NCBI GenBank assembly: GCA_029820945.1 | Contig: JALGUJ010000087.1 | Span: 1 to 46,880 of the forward strand | DNA: 46,880 bases | Reading direction: 5' to 3' | From: Candidatus Zipacnadia bacterium | Lineage (GTDB): Bacteria > Armatimonadota > Zipacnadia > Zipacnadales > UBA5352 | Shown here: positions 15,039 to 23,835 of the stretch, piece after piece | Layout: every line of letters starts with the position of its first letter | Position numbering within the stretch: position 1 is the first letter of the stretch | The notes under the pieces: model-generated | What the model was told of the DNA's origin: nothing | The model's input: only the letters and a program-made list of their open reading frames with translations | The model's database searches: none | Made by a program: the position numbers and the translations under genes

Positions 15039-16991
15039 ATGGGAGGGTCTCGTGCTACGAGTGCGGAACGACACACGCGGCACCGACAGCCACCAACCCG
15101 GTGGGCCTGCAGAACAGGGCGCGAGGGGAGGCCGCCAGCAATCGGATACCACGCGCAGCGCAATCGTCGCAGGTCCGAGCAACCGTCGTCATCGGGAAGC
15201 AGCGCTCCCTGGGCCGGCGTCCTGGCCGCGCTCCTCATTGCGTGCACCGTGGCCGCCGGTCTGTGCCAGCACGAGCCGCTCCAGGTGGCCGTCTTCACCG
15301 ACCCGCTGGAGGCGGACACCCTCGAGGCATGGCAGGTGCACTCCTGCGCCGTCGAAGCGGCCACGGACATCGTTCACCAGGGCGAGGCCTGCCTCAAGCT
15401 GACGGATCAGGGCGGGAACGCCCAGGCCTTCATCCGCCTGGCGACCACCCCCGGCCTGCGCTACCGGGTGCAGGTGAGCGCCTACAGGCACTCCTCGAAT
15501 ACCGGAGACTGGCAGGGCTGCGCCGCCGTCTCCGTTGCCGGAGGCGAGGGCAGCAGCTCAACCTACGCGTCCCGGTCCGAGTTCATCCCCGCCGCGGACC
15601 AGTGGTGCGACCTGTCGCTGGAGTTTGAGGCACACACTCGGTACACCTTCCTGATCCTCGCCGGGCAGAATGCGACCGGCGACGTGACCCGCTTCGACGA
15701 CGTTCGCGTGAGCTGCATCGGCATTCCCGAGGTGATCGCGGTCATGAGCGCTGATACGCAGCCCGTCCCGCCCGCGATCGGCGTCGAGCTCGTGGGCGGC
15801 CCGGCGGAGATCGGCGAGCGCTGGGGGGCGCTGAATAGCGAGGCCATCGAGGAGGACATGGCGGACTACTACCTCGCGCCCGCCGAGCAGGCCGGCATCA
15901 CGAAGGCCGAGCTGCTTCGGCGCTCGGAGAAGTTCGTGGCGCTCGCGCGCGAGTTCGCGCCCCACTGGATCGAGGAGAGCGAGGCCATCGCGACGGCGGC
16001 GGGCGTGGACCCGGCGCTCTACCTCGCGTACGTGGGCGGCGTCTACCGCGGGCTCTGGCGGGGCGAGGACTGCACCTCCTATGCGGTCTCGCCGGAGTTC
16101 ACCGAGGATGGCAGGATCTTCTTCCACAAGAACCGGGACAACGCGCCGAAGCGCCAGTGTGCCTTCGTCATCGACACTCAGGTGCCCGGTGTCAACAAGT
16201 TCATCGCGGTCAGCGATGCAAGCGTCATCGCGTGCATGATGATGGTCAACGAGGAGGGCCTGGCGGGCTCGGCGGACGTGGGAGGCCTGGCCGTGGAGGA
16301 GCCGCGCTACCGGGGCTGGATGAACACGTCGCTGCTGCGCTACATCGCCGAGAGGGCCTCGGACTGCGAGGAGGCACTCGCGATCATCGAGCAGTTCGTG
16401 CGCGATGGCGGCTACGCCGGCGGCACATACGGCACCCACTGGCTGTTCGTCGATCGCCATGGCTCGATCCTCGAGGTCAGCAACAACAGCACGCGCGTAG
16501 AACACGAGTATCACCCGGAGAAGGCCTACATGAGCGCCGGCCGCGGGGCGGCGACGACGCGCCTGCGGGAGCTGCCGGAGCCGGTCGGCTTCGCGGCATT
16601 CCACAACGTCTCGCGCGATTCCGCCACCTGCTTCCCGCAGTCCATCTCCGGCATGTCCGTGGAGATCAGCCGCGAGCACCCGAGCTTCCTGACCGTCGCG
16701 TGGATCGCCATGCCCGCGAAGTCACTTGCCTTCCCGCTGTTCATGGGCGGGGTCCAGACGCCGCGGGTGCTGCTCAATGGCGAGGTGGACATGGCGGGCC
16801 GGCAGTCGGCGGGCGACTTCCACCGGTGGGAGCCGATCGAGGAGTTCGCCTTCAGCATGCAGCGCATGCTGGAGGCCGATGTGCGCCGCCTGCTGGCTGA
16901 AGGGAGGACGGACGAGGCCCGTAAGGCGGTGGACGATTGGGTGTCCGCCTGCACCCGCGCGCACCTGAGCGCGCTCGGGCCGGCCCAGTAG
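15039..16991 (+). CDS. C45-type autoproteolytic acyltransferase/hydrolase, exported
   Basis: About 650 residues. After an arginine-rich stretch comes a hydrophobic segment, WAGVLAALLIACTVAAGLC; its LIAC could be a lipobox, so the protein is probably exported or a lipoprotein. Residues about 85-235 form a beta-sandwich, CBM-like domain (FTDPLEADTLEAWQVHSC, ACLKLTDQGGNAQAFIRL). From about 250 it matches the acyl-coenzyme A:6-aminopenicillanic-acid acyltransferase-like family. YLAYVGGVYRGLWRGEDCTSYAV contains Cys345, the expected N-terminal nucleophile freed by self-cleavage. FFHKNRD, MMMVNEEGLAGS and GTHWLFVDRHGSILEVSNN are further family strands. Such enzymes hydrolyse amide bonds; the substrate is unknown. 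The start is uncertain: ATG 15039 is the only nearby start in frame, but it has a poor ribosome-binding site and an odd N-terminus. Confidence 0.8.
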   Translation: MGGSRATSAERHTRHRQPPTRWACRTGREGRPPAIGYHAQRNRRRSEQPSSSGSSAPWAGVLAALLIACTVAAGLCQHEPLQVAVFTDPLEADTLEAWQVHSCAVEAATDIVHQGEACLKLTDQGGNAQAFIRLATTPGLRYRVQVSAYRHSSNTGDWQGCAAVSVAGGEGSSSTYASRSEFIPAADQWCDLSLEFEAHTRYTFLILAGQNATGDVTRFDDVRVSCIGIPEVIAVMSADTQPVPPAIGVELVGGPAEIGERWGALNSEAIEEDMADYYLAPAEQAGITKAELLRRSEKFVALAREFAPHWIEESEAIATAAGVDPALYLAYVGGVYRGLWRGEDCTSYAVSPEFTEDGRIFFHKNRDNAPKRQCAFVIDTQVPGVNKFIAVSDASVIACMMMVNEEGLAGSADVGGLAVEEPRYRGWMNTSLLRYIAERASDCEEALAIIEQFVRDGGYAGGTYGTHWLFVDRHGSILEVSNNSTRVEHEYHPEKAYMSAGRGAATTRLRELPEPVGFAAFHNVSRDSATCFPQSISGMSVEISREHPSFLTVAWIAMPAKSLAFPLFMGGVQTPRVLLNGEVDMAGRQSAGDFHRWEPIEEFAFSMQRMLEADVRRLLAEGRTDEARKAVDDWVSACTRAHLSALGPAQ

Positions 16992-17018
16992 CAGGCGAGC
17001 CGGCCGGACGGCTTCACG

Positions 17019-18938
17019 TCACTCCGGCGGCTCCGCCTCAGGGCCGGCGAGTTCCATCAGCACGCGGGTCTCGCCGCTCTCGGGGTCCACCCGCACGATG
17101 TCTCCCCCATCCTGATAGATCAGGTCCCCGTCGTGCGTCCAGCCCGCGAAGCGCATGAGCCACGAAATCCCCAAGGGCCGGGGGTTCGCTCCGTCCGCAT
17201 CCGCCAGCCAATACCGGCGCAAGGTGCGCTGATCGGACTTCCGCAGGCCGGCCGGCATGGTCAGCACGAGCGCCTGGTCCGTGGAGGGTGACGGCAGCGC
17301 GTAGTAGGGCACCTCGCCCTCGAGGTCATCGCGCGTGAACCTGCGCACGAACTCGCGGCGGTCCAGGTCGAAGACCGCCAACTCGAGCTTCTCCCGGTTC
17401 TCGCGGTAGCGGGAGCGGCACCACAGGAGGCGCCCGTCGGCGCTCCATCCCCACGGCAGGGGGTCAGTCTCTGCGAGGGACACCGTCTCGCCGCTCTCCA
17501 GATTCAGGAGCGAGTGCTCCAGCGGCTGCTCGGGGTACTGCGTCATGTCCTCCCGGAAGTACATCTGCAGCCAGCGGCCGTTGAGCGAGTGCCGGCAGAA
17601 GCGCCATCCGCTGTCCAGCTCCGCGACCTCTCGGGCCCTGCCGCCGGCGAAAGGCCGCAAAGCCAGGATCCGGCGCCTCCCCGGTATATTGGCCTCAGCG
17701 ACCGTCATTCCCACGTAGAGCGTCTGCTCATCCGGTGACCAGCCGATGACCTCCAGATGGCCGTCACTCAGCACCATCGACGTCTTGCCGTGTGGCGCCG
17801 ACCCGATCGGGTGCACGGTCAGCTCCGTTCCCCCGGACGCGATCCTCTCAGAGCTCACACAGTAGCTGCCGGCGGGGGATACGGACCCGCCGCCCGGTGA
17901 CAGCCGCCAGAGGTCGCCGGTCGCGGGGTCGGCCACCCAGTACTGATGGGGGCCGGACCCGGCCTGCCAGCCGAGCATCACACGCGACGAGGCGGTGATC
18001 GACTCGAAGCCCCATTCGACCGGTCCCCTCGCCAGCACGTGCAGCCGCTCTCCCTCAACGTCCACAGCCCACAGCCCGTCGTCGGTCCTCGAATCGATCA
18101 GGATCCACCGCCCGCTGCCCTCAACCTGCGCGTCGCCCGCGGTGAGTGGGCCGGGCCGCAGTGCGACCCATGCTCCTCCGAGCGCCAACGCCAGCGCGGC
18201 CGCAAGCATGCCCACCAGACTCCCTGCCGCCAGCCAGCCGCGCCTCGGCCACTCGCGGAAAAGCCCGCGGACGGCGACCAGCGCGCTGGTCGTCACGCAC
18301 AGCGCGAGGAACGCGAGCGCCGCCGGGAGGTGGCTGACCTCGCCGATGTCCGGGAGGGTCAGCCCCAGACGCGGCCCGAACCAGGCCGGAACGCGGGGAT
18401 AGAGCGTGGCATAGGCCCAGATGCTGCCGAAGACCAGTGTCACCGCGACCACGGCCGCCGCCATGGGGGACGGCAGCGCGATCGACGACAGCAGCCCGGC
18501 GCCGAAGAGCATCACCCACACCGCCGCGGTCATCCACCACTCGTCGGCGAGGAAGTCGATCATCTCGGCCAGGGCGCCGCTCGGGTCGTAGCCCCGCATC
18601 GCCAGCAGACCCGCACACCCGCCGAAGGCCAGCGCGAGCAGCAGGGCGCACATGACCGCGGGCACCAGGACCTTCGCCAGCCAGATGCGCCACCGCGTCA
18701 CGGGCCATGAGCCGAGGAAGACGGTCTGCGCGCGGCTCTCACGCGCGAAGGCATTCGCGCCCGACAGCAGCGCCGCGACCATGCTCATGAGCCAGCAGAA
18801 GCCCAGCGAGACCCCGGCGGCTCGGTCCTCGCGCCAATTGTACGCGACATCGACCACGCCCAGCGCCCAGGATGACCCCAGCAGCAGCCAGAAGCCGGGC
18901 GCCAGCTCGCGAACTTCCTTCCAGATGAGTGCTCTCAT
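17019..18938 (-). CDS. ABC-2-type permease fused to a C-terminal beta-propeller (second copy)
   Basis: A 639-residue protein. The N-terminal half (about 1-270) has roughly seven hydrophobic helices in ABC-2 permease style, with the family opening MRALIWKEVRELAPGFWLLL and the motif ARESRAQTVFLGSWPVTRWRI after helix 2. From about 285 to the end it is a PD40/TolB-like propeller (IGWSPDEQTLYVGM, WGWSADGRLLW, YWLADADGANPR). The close parallel to the neighbouring gene at 19011 makes the pair a likely heterodimeric channel with the ATPase encoded upstream. An odd number of helices would put the propeller outside the cytoplasm, but this depends on my helix count. ATG at 18938 follows GGGAG. It is last in the operon; 72 bases containing a repeat element separate it from the preceding gene. 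Confidence 0.8.
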   Translation of the reverse strand: MRALIWKEVRELAPGFWLLLGSSWALGVVDVAYNWREDRAAGVSLGFCWLMSMVAALLSGANAFARESRAQTVFLGSWPVTRWRIWLAKVLVPAVMCALLLALAFGGCAGLLAMRGYDPSGALAEMIDFLADEWWMTAAVWVMLFGAGLLSSIALPSPMAAAVVAVTLVFGSIWAYATLYPRVPAWFGPRLGLTLPDIGEVSHLPAALAFLALCVTTSALVAVRGLFREWPRRGWLAAGSLVGMLAAALALALGGAWVALRPGPLTAGDAQVEGSGRWILIDSRTDDGLWAVDVEGERLHVLARGPVEWGFESITASSRVMLGWQAGSGPHQYWVADPATGDLWRLSPGGGSVSPAGSYCVSSERIASGGTELTVHPIGSAPHGKTSMVLSDGHLEVIGWSPDEQTLYVGMTVAEANIPGRRRILALRPFAGGRAREVAELDSGWRFCRHSLNGRWLQMYFREDMTQYPEQPLEHSLLNLESGETVSLAETDPLPWGWSADGRLLWCRSRYRENREKLELAVFDLDRREFVRRFTRDDLEGEVPYYALPSPSTDQALVLTMPAGLRKSDQRTLRRYWLADADGANPRPLGISWLMRFAGWTHDGDLIYQDGGDIVRVDPESGETRVLMELAGPEAEPPE

Positions 18939-18972
18939 GATGGCTCCCGTTTCACGTGCGTCCTGTCCGTGC

Positions 18973-18992
18973 CACGGGCGTCCGCGCCCGTG
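18973..18992. repeat. REP-like palindrome, copy A
   Basis: CACGGGCG and CGCCCGTG pair around TCCG, in the context CCGTGC-CACGGGCG...CCCGTG-GGCCGT. The same core occurs at 20944 and 23889. Short dispersed palindromes of this kind are known in many GC-rich genomes; here it lies between two genes of one operon. Confidence 0.65.
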
Positions 18993-19010
18993 GGCCGTAT
19001 ACCGTTCGCC

Positions 19011-20912
19011 TCACCGCACCTCGAACACGACCTCCCGCTCCCGCGTGTCGGGATCGATCGCGACAAACCTTGTGTGCTCCTCCAGGATCACGACCCGCCC
19101 GTCGGCCAGCCAGCCGACAAGCTGCCACATCCCCAAAGCCACGCGCCCCGGCGACGCGGCGACCTGGTGCAGGTTGCCGCCATCCGCCTTCGCGACCAGC
19201 ACCGCCCGTCGGCGATGATTGCCCTCCCTCTCCTCCTGCACGGCCAGCGCACACCAGCCGCCGTCGGGCGACCAGTGCATGTGACAGTGCAGCCCGGGCG
19301 ACCCCACCGGAAGCTCCATCGCCCGGTCCGTCGGCTCCGTCGCCAGCGGAATCACGCGGTATCCAGAGGGCCCGCGAGACCAGAGGAAGCGCCCGTCCGG
19401 CGACCAGCCGTGCCACAGCCTGCTCAGCCCCTCGAACTTCCACTCGCGACCGGTTGCGGTCTCCTCCAGCACCAGCGTCGAGCGCTCGCCATCGTACTGC
19501 GACCACGCGATCCATCGCTCATCCGGCGATACTGACGCGCCCCACTGCCCGGTATCCGGCGCCTCGGCGACGCGCTTCAGGCCACCTCCGGGCAGCGTGA
19601 TGGCCCACAGCGCCTCGCGGCCCCCCTTCGCGACATCGACGTATGCCCTGTTCCGGCCCCAGCCGGCGAAGTGCCCGCCCAAAGGCAACTCGGCGTCGAT
19701 CTTCCGGCTGTGCTCGCCCAGCCGCAGGAGCTTCGCGCCCATGAGGTACTCACCATCAGGCGACACCGTGAGCCGGCCGATCTCCTCCGCATCATCCGGC
19801 GGGTGCGGCAGCTTGCGCGGCGCCATGCGCTCCATGTCCCAGGTCCACAGCCAGCGCCCCTGGTTGGCCATGAACGAGTCCGACCAGCTCGGCCCCCAGG
19901 CGAAGGGAAGCCAACGGTCGCTCTCCCAGTCGGCGGTAATCCGCACCGGCCAGCGCGCCACGCAGCGCAGGTCGCCGCCGTCGCCGCGCACGATCCACAG
20001 GCGATAGCATTCGGACCATTGCTGCACGCCAGAGCCGTCCTCGGCGTGGCGGGGTGGTGGAGTGACGTCGTCGAAGGCGATCCAGCGCCCATCGGGACTC
20101 GTCTGCGCCCACATGATGGCGCGGATGTCCTCGAGGCCCGGCTCACCGAAGAGCCACAGCCCGACCGGCAGCGCGCCGATCATCACGACGGTGAGCGCGA
20201 CGCCCGCGCCCAGCGTCAGCCACGTCCGGCGGCCGAACTGCAGCGGCAGCGTGCGGGTGAAGCCGACGTAGGAGGCGATGGCGCACGCGAGACACAGCAT
20301 GACCGCGAAGGCGATGTAGGCCACCATGCTCACCGGGGGATTCAGCGGCCACAGGCCGATCTGCGGCCCCCAGTGCTGGGGGACGAACTCGCAGAACGCG
20401 AACCACAGGCCGACCAGCAGCAACACCGCCGCCAGCAGGCTCGCGCCCATGGCGTCGAAGGGCGATGGGCGGATGGTGGACATCAGCAGGCCCAGGCCGA
20501 AGAGCGCGATCGTCGGAGCGAGGTGATCGGTGATGACGCGGAGCGGGCCGATGTCGCTGGGGCTCAGCAGGAAGCCACTGACCTGCATCCCCGGAAGCGC
20601 CAGGGCGGCTCCGAGCACGATCGCGTAGACGAGGACGATGGCGAGCAGGCCCACGATCAGCTTCGCCCACCAGACCTGCCGCCGCGAGACGGGCCAGGAG
20701 TTGCTGAACTCGGTCTCGCGCGCGGACCGCTCGCGGGCGATGAGCCAGCAGCCCATGGCGAACCCGACCAGGGGCAGCAGCACGTACCAGAAGCCGTTGG
20801 GAGCCGCGCGGCCGATGGGGGCCTCAAGCGCGAGCGCCACGATCAGCACCGCCAGCACGACCAGGGCCGGGATCTTGAGCGCGCGCAACTCGCGGACGAT
20901 CAGCGCCTTCAT
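19011..20912 (-). CDS. ABC-2-type permease fused to a C-terminal beta-propeller (first copy)
   Basis: A 633-residue protein starting MKALIVRELRALKIPALVVL. Hydrophobic helices lie at about 14-32, 43-58, 84-106, 132-150, 160-185, 198-222 and 245-268, and the sequence WPVSRRQVWWAKLIVG follows helix 2, as in ABC-2 permeases. The remaining about 350 residues hold five or more PD40-like blades with the TolB signature (TSPDGRWIAFDD, VSPDGEYLMG, VSPDERWIAW, WSPDGRFLW, WSPDGGWCAL). The permease presumably works with the ATPase encoded at 21121. A propeller fused to an exporter is unusual and could sense or bind a ligand at the membrane face. ATG at 20912 is chosen for its GGGAG site and because it opens the same membrane segment as the paralog; the longer frame upstream is low-complexity. 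Confidence 0.82.
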   Translation of the reverse strand: MKALIVRELRALKIPALVVLAVLIVALALEAPIGRAAPNGFWYVLLPLVGFAMGCWLIARERSARETEFSNSWPVSRRQVWWAKLIVGLLAIVLVYAIVLGAALALPGMQVSGFLLSPSDIGPLRVITDHLAPTIALFGLGLLMSTIRPSPFDAMGASLLAAVLLLVGLWFAFCEFVPQHWGPQIGLWPLNPPVSMVAYIAFAVMLCLACAIASYVGFTRTLPLQFGRRTWLTLGAGVALTVVMIGALPVGLWLFGEPGLEDIRAIMWAQTSPDGRWIAFDDVTPPPRHAEDGSGVQQWSECYRLWIVRGDGGDLRCVARWPVRITADWESDRWLPFAWGPSWSDSFMANQGRWLWTWDMERMAPRKLPHPPDDAEEIGRLTVSPDGEYLMGAKLLRLGEHSRKIDAELPLGGHFAGWGRNRAYVDVAKGGREALWAITLPGGGLKRVAEAPDTGQWGASVSPDERWIAWSQYDGERSTLVLEETATGREWKFEGLSRLWHGWSPDGRFLWSRGPSGYRVIPLATEPTDRAMELPVGSPGLHCHMHWSPDGGWCALAVQEEREGNHRRRAVLVAKADGGNLHQVAASPGRVALGMWQLVGWLADGRVVILEEHTRFVAIDPDTREREVVFEVR

Positions 20913-20943
20913 GCTCTCCCGCCTCAGTCTTGACCTCTGCGTG

Positions 20944-20963
20944 CCACAGGCGTCCACGCCCGT
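20944..20963. repeat. REP-like palindrome, copy B
   Basis: CACAGGCGT and ACGCCCGTG around CC, with one mismatch to a perfect stem. The flanks GTGC and GGCCGTCCGT resemble those of copy A. It lies in the 208-base gap between the first permease gene and the ATPase gene. Nothing else was recognised in that gap. Confidence 0.6.
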
Positions 20964-21120
20964 GGGCCGTCCGTCGTTCCCGTATGCCGTCGGAGGGGCC
21001 GCCTGAGGCTGCGGCGCCGTTTGCTGCAGCCGAAGTCGGCCCGGCCGTTCCCCCCCGGCGACCCACTCGGCCGTTCGCGATAGCGCGCGGCCCGGCTTCG
21101 TGCGCTCCCGCGGAGCGCCC

Positions 21121-22053
21121 TCAGGCGGCACCTCCAACGGCACGGCTTCTGTCGCCCGCCTGCGGCGTACGCCGCACATAAGCCACGAATACGTCCTCCA
21201 GCGAGCAGTCCTCGGTCTCCAGCGACGTCGGGCCGAGCGCGTCGATGGCCTGTCTCAGGTCGTCCCCCCAGTGCTCACACGTCAGCACGAGCTGCCGCCC
21301 CGAGCGTTCGGCCGCGAGCACGCCCTCGAGCCCCTCGCTCGCATCCGGCGCCTCGCCCTCGAAGGTCGCCACGACGCGCCGGACGCGCGACTTGATGCTC
21401 TCCAGCGGCTCCTGCACCAGCAGCTTCCCCTCGTGGATGATGCCGATCCAGTCCGCCACACGCTCGACGTCATCGATGATGTGCGAGGAGAAGAAGACCG
21501 TGGTGCCGGCCTCCTGCAGCACACCCACGATGCTCTCGATGAACTCCCGGCGCACCACCGCGTCCAGGCCCGAGGTCGGGTCGTCGAGGATCAGCAGCCT
21601 CGGGTGCGATGCCATCGCCAGCGCCAGCGCGAGCTTGCCCTGCATGCCGCGTGAGAGTGAGCCGACCTTCTGCCGCAGCGGCAGCTCGAAGCGCTCGATC
21701 AGCTCGTCGGCCTTCGCATCGTCCCAGCGCGGGTGGATGTTCGCGCCGAACCAGACGATCTCGCGCACGGTCATCCAGTCGTACATCTGCGCGCGCTCGG
21801 GGACGTAGCTGACCACGCGCTTCATCGGCACGTCCTGGCGCAGCGGGTTGAAGCCCAGCACGCGCATCTCGCCGGCGGTGGGCTCCAGCATGCCCATGAG
21901 CATCTGGATGGTGGTGGTCTTCCCGGCGCCGTTGCGGCCCAGGAAGCCGTAGACGCTGCCGACCGGGACCTCCAGGTCGATGGCATCGACCGCCACGAGT
22001 CGCCGGAAGCGCTTGGTCAGGTCCGTGGTCTCGACCGCGAGGTCACTGCTCAT
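21121..22053 (-). CDS. ABC transporter ATP-binding protein
   Basis: A 310-residue ATPase. It has Walker A GRNGAGKT (about residues 39-46), a Q-loop region (VSYVPERAQMYDWMTV), the signature LSRGMQGKLALA, which varies the usual LSGGQ, and Walker B LLILDDPTSGLD with the switch His in FFSSHIIDDVERV. The C-terminal 80 residues form the extra domain of drug- and lantibiotic-type ABC-2 ATPases. ATG at 22053 overlaps the end of the GntR gene by 11 bases, so the two are cotranslated. Its partners should be the two permease-propeller proteins encoded downstream. The Arg for Gly in the signature loop is also seen in some YtrB-like proteins. Confidence 0.93.
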   Translation of the reverse strand: MSSDLAVETTDLTKRFRRLVAVDAIDLEVPVGSVYGFLGRNGAGKTTTIQMLMGMLEPTAGEMRVLGFNPLRQDVPMKRVVSYVPERAQMYDWMTVREIVWFGANIHPRWDDAKADELIERFELPLRQKVGSLSRGMQGKLALALAMASHPRLLILDDPTSGLDAVVRREFIESIVGVLQEAGTTVFFSSHIIDDVERVADWIGIIHEGKLLVQEPLESIKSRVRRVVATFEGEAPDASEGLEGVLAAERSGRQLVLTCEHWGDDLRQAIDALGPTSLETEDCSLEDVFVAYVRRTPQAGDRSRAVGGAA

Positions 22054-22453
22054 CGCTCAGCCTCCTGGCGCGCCGCCTGCCGATCGAGCGCGCCGCGCGC
22101 GTGGCCATCTTCTGGAAGTCCTCGCGCTCGACGCCAAGACCGTCCGCCGTCCGGGCGGCCTCGTCGAGCATCTCCTGCAGCAGCCGCCGCTGCTCGCGCT
22201 CGCCGATGGCCTCCGCATCGTCGGACACGAAGGTGCCCGAGCCCTGGCGCGCCACCAGCAGCCCCTCCGCCTGCAGCTCGCGGTAGGCCCGCGCGACGGT
22301 GTTCGGGTTGACGCGAAGCTGCTCGGCCAGCTCGCGGACGCGCGGCGCCTGGTCGCCCGGCTGGAGCACTCCCGTGGCGACGGCCAGCCGGACCTGGTCC
22401 ATGATCTGGCTGTAGATCGGCGTGCTGCGCTTCGGGTCGATCTGAATATGCAT
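22043..22453 (-). CDS. GntR-family (YtrA-type) transcriptional repressor
   Basis: A 136-residue regulator. It has the winged helix-turn-helix of the GntR family (about residues 3-72; PIYSQIMDQVRLAVATGVLQ, VRELAEQLRVNPNTVARAYR, ARQGSGTFVS) and only a short helical C-terminal tail. That is the YtrA subfamily, which regulates ABC transporter operons, often in response to envelope stress or antibiotics. The start is ATG 22453. A strong promoter places the -10 so close that the message would be leaderless or nearly so, and a palindrome overlapping the promoter and start codon is the likely operator. It is the first gene of the operon with the ATPase and two permease-propeller genes, so negative autoregulation is expected. 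Confidence 0.93.
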   Translation of the reverse strand: MHIQIDPKRSTPIYSQIMDQVRLAVATGVLQPGDQAPRVRELAEQLRVNPNTVARAYRELQAEGLLVARQGSGTFVSDDAEAIGEREQRRLLQEMLDEAARTADGLGVEREDFQKMATRAARSIGRRRARRLSDEQ

Positions 22454-22475
22454 TGTATTAGTATTATAAGACAAT
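22452..22475. promoter_or_regulatory. Palindromic operator over the gntR promoter and start codon
   Basis: A 24-bp near-palindrome has arms ATTGT/ACAAT and inner TTA/TAA, with 9 of 12 symmetric pairs matching. It covers the -10 box and the first bases of the gntR start codon. GntR/YtrA repressors bind AT-rich palindromes of this size, and the AT-richness stands out sharply from the GC-rich surroundings. Binding here would shut the whole operon. Confidence 0.65.
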
Positions 22476-22490
22476 CCTCGCCGCAGTCAA
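22463..22490 (-). promoter_or_regulatory. Strong sigma70-like promoter of the gntR-ABC operon
   Basis: On the - strand TTGACT (22490-22485) and a perfect TATAAT (22468-22463) are separated by 16 bases. Only 9 bases lie between the -10 and the ATG, so transcription should start within a few bases of the start codon and the message would have no ribosome-binding site. Confidence 0.75.
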
Positions 22491-22626
22491 GCGTGTGCTG
22501 AATTAAGGTTCCGTGGCAACGGCCGCCCGCAGGCCGCGCTGGAGGACTTGCTCCTACCGGGGGCGAACCTACGGGGCGCTTTCGAGTATATGCCGAGAAG
22601 ATGAGGCGCCGCTGGAGGCTACGAGC

Positions 22627-23835
22627 ATGAGAGGCGCTCTGACCTGCGGGATGAGTATCTGCGTGCTGATCGCCGTCGTCCCCGTATGGGCGGCCGAGGT
22701 CGCGGAGGGCGACGTGATGCTGAAGGTCGAGATCGAGAACTGGGGCCAGACGAGCGGGATGCAGCCTATGGCTCACGACGAGGCGTCGGGCGGCATCGCC
22801 ATGTCGATGGCCGCCGACGCGGTCGCTGTCGGCGGGCTGGAGCTTGCGGCGGGCGACTACACGCTGCTGTTCTGGGAGCACGCCCCGGCAGGTGACCAGG
22901 ACGCGTTCTTCGTTGAGATCCAGGGCGCCCGCACACGCCTGAAGGGCCACATCGGGGACTGGGGCACGATCGTCCACCCGTTCTCCGTTGAGGAGGCGGG
23001 CCCCGTCACGATCGCCGTCATCGGCCAGGAGCCGGGGATGACGCTGGACCAGATGGCGGTCGTCCGCGGGTCGTATGAAGCCGGTGAGATCGCGTTTGCG
23101 GATGTGCCCGGCGAGACGAAGGGTGAGAGCGTGGGCCTGCACGAGATCTCGCGCCTTGCCTCGCCCTGCAAGCTCGCGGAGCCGCCCTCCGAGCCACTTC
23201 CGGCCGATGAGAGCACCGTCTACCAGCAGGACTTCGAGCGGGAGTGCGGGGGCGTCTCGGGCGACCACCGCTGGGTGGACGGCCCGTTCGGGCAGGCACT
23301 GATCCTCGACATGCCCGACGGCCGCTTCGACATCGACGCCTCGGGGATGGAGATCGCGCAGCAGGGGACGGTCGAGTGGTGGGTCAAGACCCGCGAGGCC
23401 GCGCGCGTCTGGTGGGACCAGGGATGGCATTACTTCCTGCACCTGGAGCCGGCCCAGCCCGGCGGGCTGCAGATCGACATGAGCAAGTACGGCACTCAGA
23501 TGGCGCTGACCGCGAGCCTGGATGGCGAGGCATACTCCCTCAGCGAGGGCACCCATGAGCGGACGCAGATGGGCACCGGCGGGCTGAGCAATGAGGACTG
23601 GCACCACCTGCTCGTCTCCTGGGACCTGACCGGTGACAGGCAGTATCTGTGGCTGATGATCGACGGGCAGGGGATGCAGAGCTTCTTCCCGCGGACCTTC
23701 GAGCCGGGCGGCTTCTCGCGCATCGAGATCGGCAACACGCCGTCGGACTGGGATATCCCGTATCTGCCGATGGACGGCGCGATCGACGAGGTCCGGGTCA
23801 GCGACGTGGCGGTCGGCGAGAGGCTGGCGGAGTAG
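22627..23835 (+). CDS. Secreted LamG/concanavalin-like jelly-roll protein
   Basis: A 402-residue protein with signal peptide MRGALTCGMSICVLIAVVPVWA. GGAGG lies 8 bases before ATG 22627. Residues about 25-165 form a CBM-like beta-sandwich (AAGDYTLLFWEHAPAGDQDAF, VEEAGPVTIAVIGQEPGMTL). From about 195 to the end is a LamG-type concanavalin fold: VYQQDFERECGG, GQALILDMPDGRFDI, GTVEWWVKTR, WHHLLVSWDLTGD, and the end signature IDEVRVSDVAVGE. Such domains bind sugars or act as accessory modules. No catalytic motif is visible, so glycan binding at the cell surface is the best guess. It lies upstream of the pectate lyase gene on the same strand. Confidence 0.8.
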   Translation: MRGALTCGMSICVLIAVVPVWAAEVAEGDVMLKVEIENWGQTSGMQPMAHDEASGGIAMSMAADAVAVGGLELAAGDYTLLFWEHAPAGDQDAFFVEIQGARTRLKGHIGDWGTIVHPFSVEEAGPVTIAVIGQEPGMTLDQMAVVRGSYEAGEIAFADVPGETKGESVGLHEISRLASPCKLAEPPSEPLPADESTVYQQDFERECGGVSGDHRWVDGPFGQALILDMPDGRFDIDASGMEIAQQGTVEWWVKTREAARVWWDQGWHYFLHLEPAQPGGLQIDMSKYGTQMALTASLDGEAYSLSEGTHERTQMGTGGLSNEDWHHLLVSWDLTGDRQYLWLMIDGQGMQSFFPRTFEPGGFSRIEIGNTPSDWDIPYLPMDGAIDEVRVSDVAVGERLAE

